Source: Sphingomonadales bacterium (GTDB lineage Bacteria; Pseudomonadota; Alphaproteobacteria; Sphingomonadales; Sphingomonadaceae). Taken from it: 64,000 nucleotides of DNA. Under the pieces are notes generated by a model that was given only the letters and a program-made list of their open reading frames with translations, did not search any database and was not told where the DNA came from. The translations under genes and the position numbers were made by a program. Positions 17,878 to 26,934 of the stretch are shown one piece after another; within the stretch, counting starts at the first letter, position 1; each line of letters starts with the position of its first letter. Location: NCBI GenBank assembly GCA_004173185.1, contig SEFZ01000006.1, forward strand, positions 62,001-126,000, in the 5' to 3' direction.

Positions 17878-20800
17878 ATGCTTCTTCGCCAGCTTCTTCT
17901 GACCAGCGCCATTGGTGCGATCGCGGCTCCTGCGGCTGCGCAACCGGCAAGCACGTTTCAGGTCAACCTGCCGCAGCAGCCGCTAGATCGGACGCTGTTC
18001 GGGATTGCTGCGGCGACCGGCCTGCAAATCGTATTCACCGATCCGGCGATCACTCGCCAGCGGGCCGGGGCAATTGCGGGCCGACTGAGTGCACAGCAGA
18101 TGCTCGAGCAGGCACTGGCGGGCAGCGGCTATTCCTTCACCATCGCCGGCGGCAAGACGATCCGGATCTACAAGGCGGCGCCGGTATCGACCCGCATCTC
18201 CGCAGCCCAGCCCGCAGCACGGTCTTCGTTGCCGCTGGCGCAGGATGTCCCCGCGGATGAGCAGCAGACCGAGGAGATGGCCGAGATCGTCGTCACCGGA
18301 TCGCGTATCGAGGGTTCGAAGCTGCGCGGCACGCTGCCGGTCACGACGCTCGACGCAGATCGCATTGCCTCGACCGGGGCGCTGACGGTGGGCGAGTTGA
18401 CGGCGACGATCCCGCAAATGTCCGGCCAGGCGTTCAACAACGAGAATCAGGGACCGAACACCGCCCGCGGCGACGTATCGTCGGCCAATCTGCGCGGGCT
18501 CGGCTCGGGCAACACGCTGACGTTGCTCAACGGCCGCCGCATGGTTGCCAATCCGACGACACAGCAGGAAGGCTCGGTGCCGGTCCAGGTCGTCAATCTG
18601 AACACTATCCCGGTGAGCGCGATTTCGCGGGTCGAAGTGCTGCGCGACGGCGCCGGCGCGATCTATGGCTCCGACGCCACAGCCGGGGTTATCAACTATC
18701 TCACCGATCCGCGCTTCGTCGGGCTCGACATCACGGCCCGCTACGGCTTTTCCGAGGGCACCGACCTTGACGAGAAGTCAATCACGGCGCGCTTGGGCGT
18801 GCGCAGCACCGACGGCTCGACCCGTCTGACCGTCAGTGCCGACGCGTATTTCCGCTCGGGGATGCCCGCGATCGATCGCAGCTATGCCGCGACCGACAAT
18901 CTCAGTAATTTGGTCGACAGCCGCTACGCTTCCTTTTTCGACAATCGCTCGTCGCTCAGCCCGTGGACCTCGGGCCGGGTAACGACGGCCGTTACCGGGC
19001 TGGGAGCCAGCTTCACCACCTTCTATGTGCAGCCCTGCACGATGAGCGGCTCGCGCGGCGCAATCCCGAGCGCGAGCGGTGTCTGTCTCAGCGGCGGATC
19101 GAGCACGATCCCCGCCGCGCTGCGTTATGACGAGGGGGCCGAGCGCACCCTGACGCCGAGCACCCAGCGCTACAGCCTGCTCACCAATTTCTCGCATGAT
19201 TTCGGTGGCGTCGAGTTGTTCTCCGAGACGATGCTCTATCATGCGACGTCGACCGCCTATCGCGGGGGATCGACCAATCTTACCACCGCTCCGCTCATCG
19301 TCGGTGCGAACAATCCCTATAATCCGTTTGGGTCCGGGGCGGGCCGTCTCGTCGGCTATACCGGCCCCGCCCAGGCGATCACGATCGTTGGCCTGCGCGT
19401 CGATGATGTCGGTCCGCGCCGTATTCATGTCGAATCGGATGTCGGCCGCATCCTCGCCGGCTTCCGCGGCAATCTCGGCAGCTGGAAGTGGGAAACCGCC
19501 GGCCTCTATTCCTGGGCGCAGACGGTGGACAGCGAGAGCAACCGCGTCAGCAACACCGCGCTGCAAGCGGCCTTGCTTTCGTCCAATCCCGCGACAGCGT
19601 ATAATCCGTTCACCGGCGGAAATCTCACCAGCCCGTCGTCGCTCGATCCGTCGCGCAATGCGGCCAGCGTCGTTGATCCGATGCGGATCACCGTGCGCCG
19701 CAACAGTCGTACCTCGCTCTATCTCGCCGATGCCAGGCTGACCAACGCCTCGCTGTTCGAACTGCGCGGCAATGGTGTCGGCATCGCGCTGGGCGCCGAG
19801 TTTCGGCGCGAGGATTATCACGACCAGCGCGATCCGCGCGTCAACGGCACGATCAACTACACCGCTCCGACCGGCGTCGTGACCAGCGACGTGCTCGGTA
19901 CCAGCCCCACGTTCGACACGATCGGCGCGCGCAACGCGGTCTCTGCCTATGCCGAACTGGCGGTGCCGCTGGTGACGGAAGCCGATAATATCCCGCTCGT
20001 CCAAAACCTCGAGCTTCAGCTTGCCGGCCGCTTCGAGCATTTCAGCGATATCGATGCGAACGTGTTCAAGCCCAAGGTCTCGGCCGGCTGGCAGGTGACT
20101 AACTGGCTCAAGCTGCGCGGCACCTATTCGCAGGGCTTCCGTGCGCCCAATCTCGAAATCGTCAACGCCAGCGCGATCCGCCGGGTGCAGGAAAACCTCA
20201 CCGATTACTATCAGTGCGCCCGTGCCCAGGGCGTCACGACCATCGCTGCCATTAACAAGAGCGCATGCGGCACCAGCCGCTACAATGTCGAGGACGTGCG
20301 CAGCGGCACCCGCAACCTGAAGCCGGAGAATGTCGAATCGATCAGCGGCGGGGTCGTGTTCACGCCGCTTCGTCGCCTCACGGTCACCGCTGATTACTGG
20401 CGGATCAGGCAGACCAATATCGTCGGCATCTTCGAAGCGGTCGACCACCTTAATCTGGATGCCGTGCTGCGGCTCGAACAGGCCAGCAGCAACGGCGCAC
20501 TGAAGCGCAACGGTGCCGGCGAACCGGTCAGCGTCGTCAACACCTTCCTTAACCTCGGGTCGCGCAAAGTTGAGGGTGTCGATGTCGGCATGGCGTATAC
20601 CACGCCGGATTCCGGCATCGGCAGTTTCACGCTCACCGCCGATCTCGCCTATCTGCTGACCTTCTATCAGAGTCCGTCGGAGCAGAGCGCACGGCTGCTC
20701 GCGGCCGGGCTGCCGGCCAGCGCCGGCGGATCACTGGTCGAGCTGGACGACAATCCGCGCAGCCGCGCTTCAGGCAGCATCAGCTGGCGCAAGGATGGTT

Positions 20801-21069
20801 GGGGCGCGAGCCTGTTTGGGCTGTATGTCGGGCCGGTCAAAGACACGTCGGCCCTCAATTATCCGGTCAGCGACTGGTTCATCGCCAATGCCTCGATCAG
20901 CTATGACTTCCGCAGCGGCTCGCTCAACGGGCTTGGCGTCCGGCTGGGCGTCAACAACATCGCCGATCGAAATCCGCCGCTCGCCGACGAGACCTTCGGC
21001 TACTACGCGGGATTGTACAATAATCGCGGTCGCTTCCTGTACGGGCAGCTTTCGCTCAAGCTGCGCTGA
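17878..21069 (+). CDS. TonB-dependent receptor with STN signalling domain
   Basis: A 1063-residue outer-membrane receptor. ATG 17878 begins a signal peptide (MLLRQLLLTSAIGAIAAPAA, cleavage after AAAQ) and has GGGGAC upstream. Residues about 27-100 are an STN domain (FQVNLPQQPLDRTLFGIAAA). The TonB box and plug follow (EEMAEIVVTGSRIEG, then VEVLRDGAGAIYGSDATAGV), then a 22-strand barrel ending in the terminal strand GRFLYGQLSLKLR. The STN domain and the divergent fecI-fecR pair mean the receptor probably induces its own synthesis when loaded. The substrate is unknown. It is followed five bases later by gamma-glutamyltransferase. Confidence 0.93.
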   Translation: MLLRQLLLTSAIGAIAAPAAAQPASTFQVNLPQQPLDRTLFGIAAATGLQIVFTDPAITRQRAGAIAGRLSAQQMLEQALAGSGYSFTIAGGKTIRIYKAAPVSTRISAAQPAARSSLPLAQDVPADEQQTEEMAEIVVTGSRIEGSKLRGTLPVTTLDADRIASTGALTVGELTATIPQMSGQAFNNENQGPNTARGDVSSANLRGLGSGNTLTLLNGRRMVANPTTQQEGSVPVQVVNLNTIPVSAISRVEVLRDGAGAIYGSDATAGVINYLTDPRFVGLDITARYGFSEGTDLDEKSITARLGVRSTDGSTRLTVSADAYFRSGMPAIDRSYAATDNLSNLVDSRYASFFDNRSSLSPWTSGRVTTAVTGLGASFTTFYVQPCTMSGSRGAIPSASGVCLSGGSSTIPAALRYDEGAERTLTPSTQRYSLLTNFSHDFGGVELFSETMLYHATSTAYRGGSTNLTTAPLIVGANNPYNPFGSGAGRLVGYTGPAQAITIVGLRVDDVGPRRIHVESDVGRILAGFRGNLGSWKWETAGLYSWAQTVDSESNRVSNTALQAALLSSNPATAYNPFTGGNLTSPSSLDPSRNAASVVDPMRITVRRNSRTSLYLADARLTNASLFELRGNGVGIALGAEFRREDYHDQRDPRVNGTINYTAPTGVVTSDVLGTSPTFDTIGARNAVSAYAELAVPLVTEADNIPLVQNLELQLAGRFEHFSDIDANVFKPKVSAGWQVTNWLKLRGTYSQGFRAPNLEIVNASAIRRVQENLTDYYQCARAQGVTTIAAINKSACGTSRYNVEDVRSGTRNLKPENVESISGGVVFTPLRRLTVTADYWRIRQTNIVGIFEAVDHLNLDAVLRLEQASSNGALKRNGAGEPVSVVNTFLNLGSRKVEGVDVGMAYTTPDSGIGSFTLTADLAYLLTFYQSPSEQSARLLAAGLPASAGGSLVELDDNPRSRASGSISWRKDGWGASLFGLYVGPVKDTSALNYPVSDWFIANASISYDFRSGSLNGLGVRLGVNNIADRNPPLADETFGYYAGLYNNRGRFLYGQLSLKLR

Positions 21070-21074
21070 GGTTG

Positions 21075-22811
21075 ATGGCTGTGCCAGTATGGAAACAGGC
21101 TTTCGGCTGGCTAGCCGCCGTCGCGATGGCCGCGGCGGTACCGGCGGCGGCGCAGACTGCGCCGCCGTCCACGTCCGATTACATCGTCGAATATGCGAGC
21201 ATTCACCACCCGGTGGTGTCGCGGAACGGCATGGTGGCGAGTCAAAACGACGTGGCGTCAGCTGTCGGCGCTGCCATATTGGCGAAGGGCGGCAATGCCG
21301 TGGATGCGGCCGTGGCCACCGGCCTCGCGCTTGCCGTAACCCTGCCACGGGCCGGCAATCTTGGCGGAGGCGGATTCATGCTCGTCTATCTCGCCAAGGA
21401 GCGCCGCACGGTTGCGATCGAATATTATGGCGAGGCGCCGGCGGCGCTTCGCTCCGACACGCTGCTTGGAGCGAACGGCAAACTAGATTCGGCGAAGCGC
21501 TACTCGTTTCTCGGCGTCGGCGTACCGGGAACTCCTATGGGCCTCTACGAAGCGCACCGCCGCTATGGCCGCCTACCCTGGAAGGCGCTGGTTGAGCCGG
21601 CGATCCGGCTGGCGGAGCGGGGCGTGGACGTGACCGATGACTTACACGAGCTGATCGAGAAGCAACGGGCTCAGCTATCGCGCGATCCGGCGGTTGCACG
21701 CACCTTCCTGCCGGGTGGTGCATCCCTCAGGCCAGAGGCGCTGTTCAAGCAGCCTGACCTCGCCTGGTCGCTGCGCCAGCTGCGCGATCGTGGCGCCACA
21801 GCCTTCTATCACGGCGCTGTCGCCAAGCGTCTCGTCGCCGGCATGCAGGCCGGCGGTGGGCTTATTACGCTCGACGATCTGGCACGCTATCGCATTCGCG
21901 AGGCCGAGCCGCTTTGGGGCAGCTATCGCGGCCACCGCATCGCCTTCATGCCCGAGCCCTCGGGCGGCGTGTTTCTGGCCGAACTGCTCAACCTGATCGA
22001 GCGCTTCGACTTGAAGGCGATGGGCCAGAACAGCGTCGCTTCTTTGCATGTCATTGCCGAGGCCTCGAAACTGGTCTTCGCCGACCGCGCCCGCTTCGCC
22101 GGCGGCTATCCCGACTATGCGCCGCCGCTCGGACTGGTCGACAAGGGCTATGCCGCGGATCGCGCCCGCCTGATCCGCATGGATCGGGCGCTAACGCCCA
22201 CCGAGGTGACGTCGGGCAATCCGATTGGCGAGGAAAGCCGCGACACCACCCATTTCTCCGTTGTCGACAGCGAAGGAAATGCGGTCAGCAACACTTTCAC
22301 CCTTGGCTCCGATTTCGGCGCGCGTGTCATAGCGCCGGGCACCGGGTTTCTACTGAACGATGCCCTCGCCAATTTCGCCTGGTCGGGACGCGGCGCCGTG
22401 CCGGGACCCAATGCCCCGGCCCCGCGTCGCCGCGTTGTATCCACGATCTCGCCGGTGATCGTGTTCGATGGCGATCGGCCCTGGCTGATTTCGGGCACGC
22501 CCGGCGGAACACGCATCTTTTCCGCGATGGCGCAGTTGTTGTCGAACCTGATCGACCACGGATTGAACATCGCCGAAGCCACCGCGCGCCCCCGCATTTT
22601 CCAAGGCACTGCCGACACGCCGATGGAATTCGAGCCGGGCTTTCCGCGCGACATGCTCGAGCTTGCCGCCAAGCGGGGCCACGATGTCAAACCCGCCGCG
22701 ACGATGGGCAGCACCCAATCGATCCTGATAGAAAAAGACAGGCTGCTCGGCGCCGCCGACAGCCGTCGTCCCGACGCCGCAGCCCTGGCCGTCAAGCGCA
22801 GACAGCGTTAG
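21075..22811 (+). CDS. ggt: Gamma-glutamyltransferase
   Basis: A 578-residue N-terminal-nucleophile hydrolase that removes gamma-glutamyl groups, for example from glutathione, in the periplasm. A signal peptide covers residues 1-26 (LAAVAMAAAVPAAAQ). The family start motif is MVASQNDVASAVGAAIL. The autoprocessing nucleophile threonine is in RDTTHFSVVDSEGNAVS, and the glycine-rich loop is PWLISGTPGGTRIF. Length matches the family proenzyme. ATG 21075 follows the receptor stop by five bases, so the gene is co-transcribed with the STN receptor. That makes a gamma-glutamyl peptide or a glutathione-type ligand a plausible receptor substrate. Confidence 0.93.
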   Translation: MAVPVWKQAFGWLAAVAMAAAVPAAAQTAPPSTSDYIVEYASIHHPVVSRNGMVASQNDVASAVGAAILAKGGNAVDAAVATGLALAVTLPRAGNLGGGGFMLVYLAKERRTVAIEYYGEAPAALRSDTLLGANGKLDSAKRYSFLGVGVPGTPMGLYEAHRRYGRLPWKALVEPAIRLAERGVDVTDDLHELIEKQRAQLSRDPAVARTFLPGGASLRPEALFKQPDLAWSLRQLRDRGATAFYHGAVAKRLVAGMQAGGGLITLDDLARYRIREAEPLWGSYRGHRIAFMPEPSGGVFLAELLNLIERFDLKAMGQNSVASLHVIAEASKLVFADRARFAGGYPDYAPPLGLVDKGYAADRARLIRMDRALTPTEVTSGNPIGEESRDTTHFSVVDSEGNAVSNTFTLGSDFGARVIAPGTGFLLNDALANFAWSGRGAVPGPNAPAPRRRVVSTISPVIVFDGDRPWLISGTPGGTRIFSAMAQLLSNLIDHGLNIAEATARPRIFQGTADTPMEFEPGFPRDMLELAAKRGHDVKPAATMGSTQSILIEKDRLLGAADSRRPDAAALAVKRRQR

Positions 22812-23137
22812 ACAACGTTAGACGAGGCATTCTCCGTCCATCTGCCGGCTCACTCTCTAGCGCTATTTCCGGGGGAATGCTGCCCGCTGCAGGTGGGCAT
22901 CGGATTAACTCGTGGCCGCAGTCACATGATGGTTATGAGCCCCAACCCTAGTGTAGCGGCTAGCCCAATAGGGGTAGATTTCTGATTTTGTCAGCTGATA
23001 GCCGACCGGTGTTATTGGTCCATCTGCAGTCATGCGATACGTCGGCTGCCCACCGGCAGGATGTGGACCGTGATCTGAATAGCCGCTTTGCAGCAGAATT
23101 TTGCGAAAGGCACCGCGTGCTGAACAAGAGATAAAAG
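22812..23137. other. Gene-free stretch after ggt with a coding-like lower-GC segment
   Basis: This 326-base gap lies between ggt and the end of cobC. Near 22815 the motif CGTTAGAC is repeated twice. Between about 22905 and 23130 the base composition is visibly lower in GC than the flanks. On the minus strand an open frame of about 75 codons ends at 22905 and reads PHPAGGQPTYRMTADGPITP and EIYPYWASRYTRVGAHNHHV. It has no credible start and may be a decayed gene end. No RNA gene or promoter was identified. Confidence 0.3.
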
Positions 23138-23689
23138 TCAAAATCTCTCCAGCGCGATAACCGCGCCGTGTTCGGGAACATAGTCGATCATGCGGTCGAT
23201 AGGTTGGCGGTCGATCGCGGTCCTTATTGCGGCGATGGATCCGCCATGCGCCACAATCAAGATATTGCCGTGTGCATCCAGATCGTCCCACGCAGCTTGC
23301 ACGCGATCGGAAAGTTCGCGTCCGGTTTCGCCGCCGCCGGGGCGAAATCCTTCGGGGTCGGTCATCAGCCGGTTCATCAGGTCTCCGGTCTCGCGCCAGA
23401 TCGCGTTCCAGCTACGGCCTTCCCAGCTACCGAAATCGCGCTCCAGCCAGCGCGGATCGCAGCGTATGGGCAACCCGGCAATCGTACCTACCATCTCCGC
23501 CAGCCGCCAGGTTCGGATCGCACCCGAATGGATGATGGCGGAAAGGCCGCTGTCCGCCAGTTGCGGAGCGAGCATGCGCGCCATCTTCGTGCCTTCGCGG
23601 CTCCAGCCCATGTCTGACCGGCCATAGCATCTTCCGGCCCACGCTTTGGCAACGGGCGGATGGCGGACGAGAAGCACCCTTGCGCTCAC
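23138..23689 (-). CDS. cobC: Alpha-ribazole phosphatase-like histidine phosphatase
   Basis: A 183-residue histidine phosphatase, likely to remove the phosphate from alpha-ribazole-5'-phosphate or adenosylcobalamin-5'-phosphate. The catalytic motif near the start is VLLVRHPPVAKAWAGRCYGR and the second histidine is in LIVAHGGSIAAIRTA. GTG 23689 is used as the start; it overlaps the TGA of cobS (GTGA), and ARVLLVRH follows directly. It is the last gene of the cobalamin operon. The enzyme name rests on position plus family; other phosphoglycerate-mutase-like activities are possible. Confidence 0.85.
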   Translation of the reverse strand: MSARVLLVRHPPVAKAWAGRCYGRSDMGWSREGTKMARMLAPQLADSGLSAIIHSGAIRTWRLAEMVGTIAGLPIRCDPRWLERDFGSWEGRSWNAIWRETGDLMNRLMTDPEGFRPGGGETGRELSDRVQAAWDDLDAHGNILIVAHGGSIAAIRTAIDRQPIDRMIDYVPEHGAVIALERF

Positions 23690-24465
23690 GATGCCGCCGC
23701 CGCGAGCAATAGCGACAATTGGCCCATATATACCGCAAAGCCCAGACAGTCGCCCGTGCTTCCGCCGATCCGCGCGCGCAAAAAGCGGGCGAGCCACCAC
23801 AGGAAAGGCACCGCCACCAGCGCGCTAACCAGCAATGGCAGCGGATTGAGGGATGCCAAAAGCACGACGCCCGGGATAGCCGAAAGCACCGCTCCCGCGG
23901 TTTGGGTCAGCGGCATGCCGCGGCCCATGCGTATGGCGATACCGACCCCTTCGGAGGGTGGAGGCAAAAGTGTCGCGAGCAGGACCGCCCATAGCCGGCC
24001 GATCGTGGCCGCGGCGATGATGGCCGCGAGTGCGATTTCCAACGGCAAGGCTACCATGGCGGCGAGCCGCAGCCCCATCGACAGGCTGAGGCCGACCGTG
24101 CCGTAACTCCCGATGCGGCTGTCCCGCATGATCCGCAGCGCCGTCTCCCCCCGAGCCGTGCCGCCAAAGGCGTCGCAGAAATCGGCGACCGCGTCCTCGT
24201 GGAAGAAACCGGTCAGCAGCGCCTCGACCGCTAGCGCCAGAAGCGCTGCGATCACCGGCGGCCACACTGTGCTGGCGATCAGGAACACGCAGGCCGTAAC
24301 CGATCCTATGAAGGTGCCGACAAGCGGCAGCCACGCCATGGTGCGCGCCAGACCATCGCCGGCCTGCTCGGGCGAGAGCCGCGCGAGCACCGGCACGGGG
24401 ATGCGTGTGAGAAATTGGAGCGCCATAAGCGGCGGTGCCCAGAAAGGCGCGCGCCTCTCAGTCAT
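23686..24465 (-). CDS. cobS: Adenosylcobinamide-GDP ribazoletransferase (cobalamin synthase)
   Basis: A 259-residue inner-membrane enzyme that joins adenosylcobinamide-GDP to alpha-ribazole, the last assembly step of cobalamin. The N-terminus FWAPPLMALQFLTRIPVPVL is typical. The metal-binding motif is FFHEDAVADFCDAFGGTARG. Several transmembrane helices fill residues 90-250. ATG 24465 is chosen because MTERRAPFWAPP is the natural start and it overlaps the last codons of cobT by eight bases. Operon position is between cobT and cobC. Confidence 0.95.
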   Translation of the reverse strand: MTERRAPFWAPPLMALQFLTRIPVPVLARLSPEQAGDGLARTMAWLPLVGTFIGSVTACVFLIASTVWPPVIAALLALAVEALLTGFFHEDAVADFCDAFGGTARGETALRIMRDSRIGSYGTVGLSLSMGLRLAAMVALPLEIALAAIIAAATIGRLWAVLLATLLPPPSEGVGIAIRMGRGMPLTQTAGAVLSAIPGVVLLASLNPLPLLVSALVAVPFLWWLARFLRARIGGSTGDCLGFAVYMGQLSLLLAAAAS

Positions 24466-25477
24466 TGCGGGCAGCGCCAATGGCGTCGAGCCGCGCCACA
24501 TTGCACAGCAGTGCTCCGGCGGCATCGAGCATCGGCAGCGCGACCAATGCGCCACTCCCTTCGCCCAGCCGCATGCCCCAATCGAGGATGGCCTCCAGCC
24601 CCAGATACTCGAGCGATGCGGCATGGCCGGGCTCGGCGGAGCGATGCCCTGCGATCATTGCGCGAACCGTGCCGGGTGCCAGCCGCTCGGCGATCAATGC
24701 AGCAGCGGTCGTGACATAGCCGTCGAGCAGCACGGTAGCGCCCCGCCGTGCGCCCTGCGCGTAGAAGCCCGCCATCGCGGCGATCTCATACCCGGCGACG
24801 GATGCGATGGCGGCGGTGGGGTTGGGGAAGAGCAGCGCCCGTGCGCGGTCCACCGCATCGGCGACGACCCGCTTTTTGATCCCGACGGTCTCCGCGTCGG
24901 CGCCCGCTCCGCTCCCCACCGCATCGTTGGGGGATAGGCCGGTCAGCAACGCGGTCAGCGCCGCGGCCGGAGTGGTGTTACCGATGCCCATCTCGCCGGC
25001 AATCAGCACCGCTGCGCCCGCGTCGACCGCGCGATCCGCTTCCTCCTCGCCGATCCGCCAGGCTGCCTCGAATTGCGCCACGGTCATTGCAGCGCCGTGC
25101 GCAAGGCTGTCCGTGCCATCGGCGATGCGCGCATCGCGAAAGAATGGCGGCGCAGCGTCAGGCCGCGGGCTGGCCACGCCGACATCGACCAGCCGGAGCG
25201 CGCAATCATGGGTGCCGGCCAGCGCATTGCTGGTCGCGCTTCCGTTCAGGATGGCGGAGACCATCAGCCCTGTCACGGCCGACGGCCAGGCCGATACGCC
25301 ATCGGCCACGCAGCCATGATCACCGGCGAACAGCACGATATGCCGCGGTCGCGTGCGTGGATCGATCCGGCCCTGCGTCTGCGCCAGGCGGACCGCAAGT
25401 GCTTCGAGCCCACCGAGGCTGCGGCGCGGCTTTGCGAGCGCATCGAGGTGCGCCCAGATGCTGTCTTCGTCGATCAT
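24458..25477 (-). CDS. cobT: Nicotinate-nucleotide--dimethylbenzimidazole phosphoribosyltransferase
   Basis: A 339-residue cytoplasmic enzyme that activates the lower-ligand base (dimethylbenzimidazole) with nicotinate mononucleotide to give alpha-ribazole phosphate. Signatures are KPRRSLGGLEALAVRLAQTQ at the front, VLFAGDHGCVADGVSAWP and the hallmark GEMGIGNTTPAAALTALLTG; the expected C-terminal catalytic glutamate lies in the LGEGSGALVAL region. Its start overlaps the TGA of cobQ by four bases. No dimethylbenzimidazole synthase gene (bluB) is in this window. Confidence 0.95.
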   Translation of the reverse strand: MIDEDSIWAHLDALAKPRRSLGGLEALAVRLAQTQGRIDPRTRPRHIVLFAGDHGCVADGVSAWPSAVTGLMVSAILNGSATSNALAGTHDCALRLVDVGVASPRPDAAPPFFRDARIADGTDSLAHGAAMTVAQFEAAWRIGEEEADRAVDAGAAVLIAGEMGIGNTTPAAALTALLTGLSPNDAVGSGAGADAETVGIKKRVVADAVDRARALLFPNPTAAIASVAGYEIAAMAGFYAQGARRGATVLLDGYVTTAAALIAERLAPGTVRAMIAGHRSAEPGHAASLEYLGLEAILDWGMRLGEGSGALVALPMLDAAGALLCNVARLDAIGAARND

Positions 25478-26934
25478 GTCGTTCGGCTTCCCAGTGCGAT
25501 AAGTGTGTCCATGTCGAGCACGCGCTCAAGCGTCGCAGCGATTTCCTCGAGAGCAGCGTCAATGACGTCGTGGCGATCAAGCCCGTCCGATGCTGCGCCC
25601 AATTCGCGCAGCAGGTGCGCGCGGGCGGCCGAACGATCGAAGAGGCCATGCACATAGCAGCCGGCAATCTGGCCATCGCGCGCTGTCACCCCGTCATGCG
25701 TACCATCGGCGAAGCGCAGGACGTGCGCCGCGCCGTGATCGACGCGAGTCAGCCCGGCATGGATTTCGTAGCCCGAAAAGACGGTCTCGGTGCCGACGAA
25801 GATTCCGCAGATGTCGCGCGTCTGCTTTTCGGGCGTGATGACGGTGTCGATCGGCAGCAGGTTCAGGCCTGGCACCGTTCCGGCAAGCCCCTCCACGCCA
25901 TCAGGATCGGCCACGGTGCGGCCGAGCATCTGATATCCACCGCAGATCCCCAGCACCCGCCCGCCGCGACGCACATGCGCGGCAATATCCACGTCCCATC
26001 CCTGCGCGCGGAGGAAGCCAAGATCGGCGATCGTCGCCTTCGTTCCGGGCAGGACGATCAGGGCGGCGTCACCCGGCAAGGGACGGCCGGGCGGGATCAT
26101 GGCCAATCGAACGCCGGGTTCGTGCGCCAGCGCATCGAAATCGTCGAAATTGGCAATGCGAGAGAGCATCGGAACGGCGATCAGCAGACCCGCTCCGCCA
26201 TCCGGCGCGCGCCCCAGCGCCACCGCATCTTCGGCCGGCAGTCGCGCCGCCGCCGGGAGCCACGGGACTAGGCCGATGTTCGCCCAGCCGGTCGCCGTCG
26301 CGATCGCGCGCAGCCCGTCGTCGAACAGCGCAGGGTCGCCCCGGAATTTGTTGACGATGAACCCGTGGATCATCGCCGCATCCGCCGGATCGATCACCGT
26401 GCGGGTGCCGACCAGCGAGGCGATTACGCCGCCGCGATCGATATCGCCCACCAGCACCACCGGAACGCCGGCAGCGCGGGCAAAGCCCATATTTGCGATG
26501 TCGCGGCTACGCAGGTTGATCTCGGCCGGCGATCCCGCTCCCTCGACCACGACAAAGTCCGCAGTCGCCGAAAGCCGGTCATAGGCGGCAAGCACCTCGC
26601 CGAGCAGATTGCTCCTTCGGCTCCAATAATCGCTTGCGCTGGTCGTGCCGCGGGCCTTGCCGCCTACGACGATTTGCGAAGTTCGGTCACTCTGCGGCTT
26701 GAGCAGCACCGGGTTCATGTCGGTGCTGGGCGCGACGCGGCACGCAATCGCCTGTAGCGCCTGCGCGCGGCCGATCTCGCCGCCCTCCGCTGTCACTGCT
26801 GCATTGTTCGACATATTCTGTGGCTTGAACGGGCGAACGATCATCCCGCGATTGGCCAGCACCCGGCACAGCCCGGCCACCAGCACCGATTTGCCGACGT
26901 CCGATCCCGTTCCCTGCAGCATTAAAGCGCCCAT
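25474..26934 (-). CDS. cobQ: Cobyric acid synthase (glutamine-hydrolysing)
   Basis: A 486-residue ATP-dependent amidase that converts adenosylcobyrinate a,c-diamide to cobyric acid. The N-terminal synthetase domain has LMLQGTGSDVGKSVLVAGL, and the front of the domain ends with DFVVVEGAGSPAEINLRSRD. The C-terminal glutaminase domain has the nucleophile cysteine in VLGICGGYQMLGRT and the catalytic histidine in GCYVHGLFD. ATG 26934 is preferred; it overlaps the end of cbiB by 13 bases, and ATG 26922 is the alternative. Its presence implies the substrate cobyrinate diamide is available, although no gene for making it is here. Confidence 0.95.
   Translation of the reverse strand: MGALMLQGTGSDVGKSVLVAGLCRVLANRGMIVRPFKPQNMSNNAAVTAEGGEIGRAQALQAIACRVAPSTDMNPVLLKPQSDRTSQIVVGGKARGTTSASDYWSRRSNLLGEVLAAYDRLSATADFVVVEGAGSPAEINLRSRDIANMGFARAAGVPVVLVGDIDRGGVIASLVGTRTVIDPADAAMIHGFIVNKFRGDPALFDDGLRAIATATGWANIGLVPWLPAAARLPAEDAVALGRAPDGGAGLLIAVPMLSRIANFDDFDALAHEPGVRLAMIPPGRPLPGDAALIVLPGTKATIADLGFLRAQGWDVDIAAHVRRGGRVLGICGGYQMLGRTVADPDGVEGLAGTVPGLNLLPIDTVITPEKQTRDICGIFVGTETVFSGYEIHAGLTRVDHGAAHVLRFADGTHDGVTARDGQIAGCYVHGLFDRSAARAHLLRELGAASDGLDRHDVIDAALEEIAATLERVLDMDTLIALGSRTT

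Noticed and set aside
18778..20448. A 556-codon open frame antisense to the STN receptor
   Set aside because: The receptor frame carries STN, plug and barrel motifs; the antisense frame has no recognisable family.
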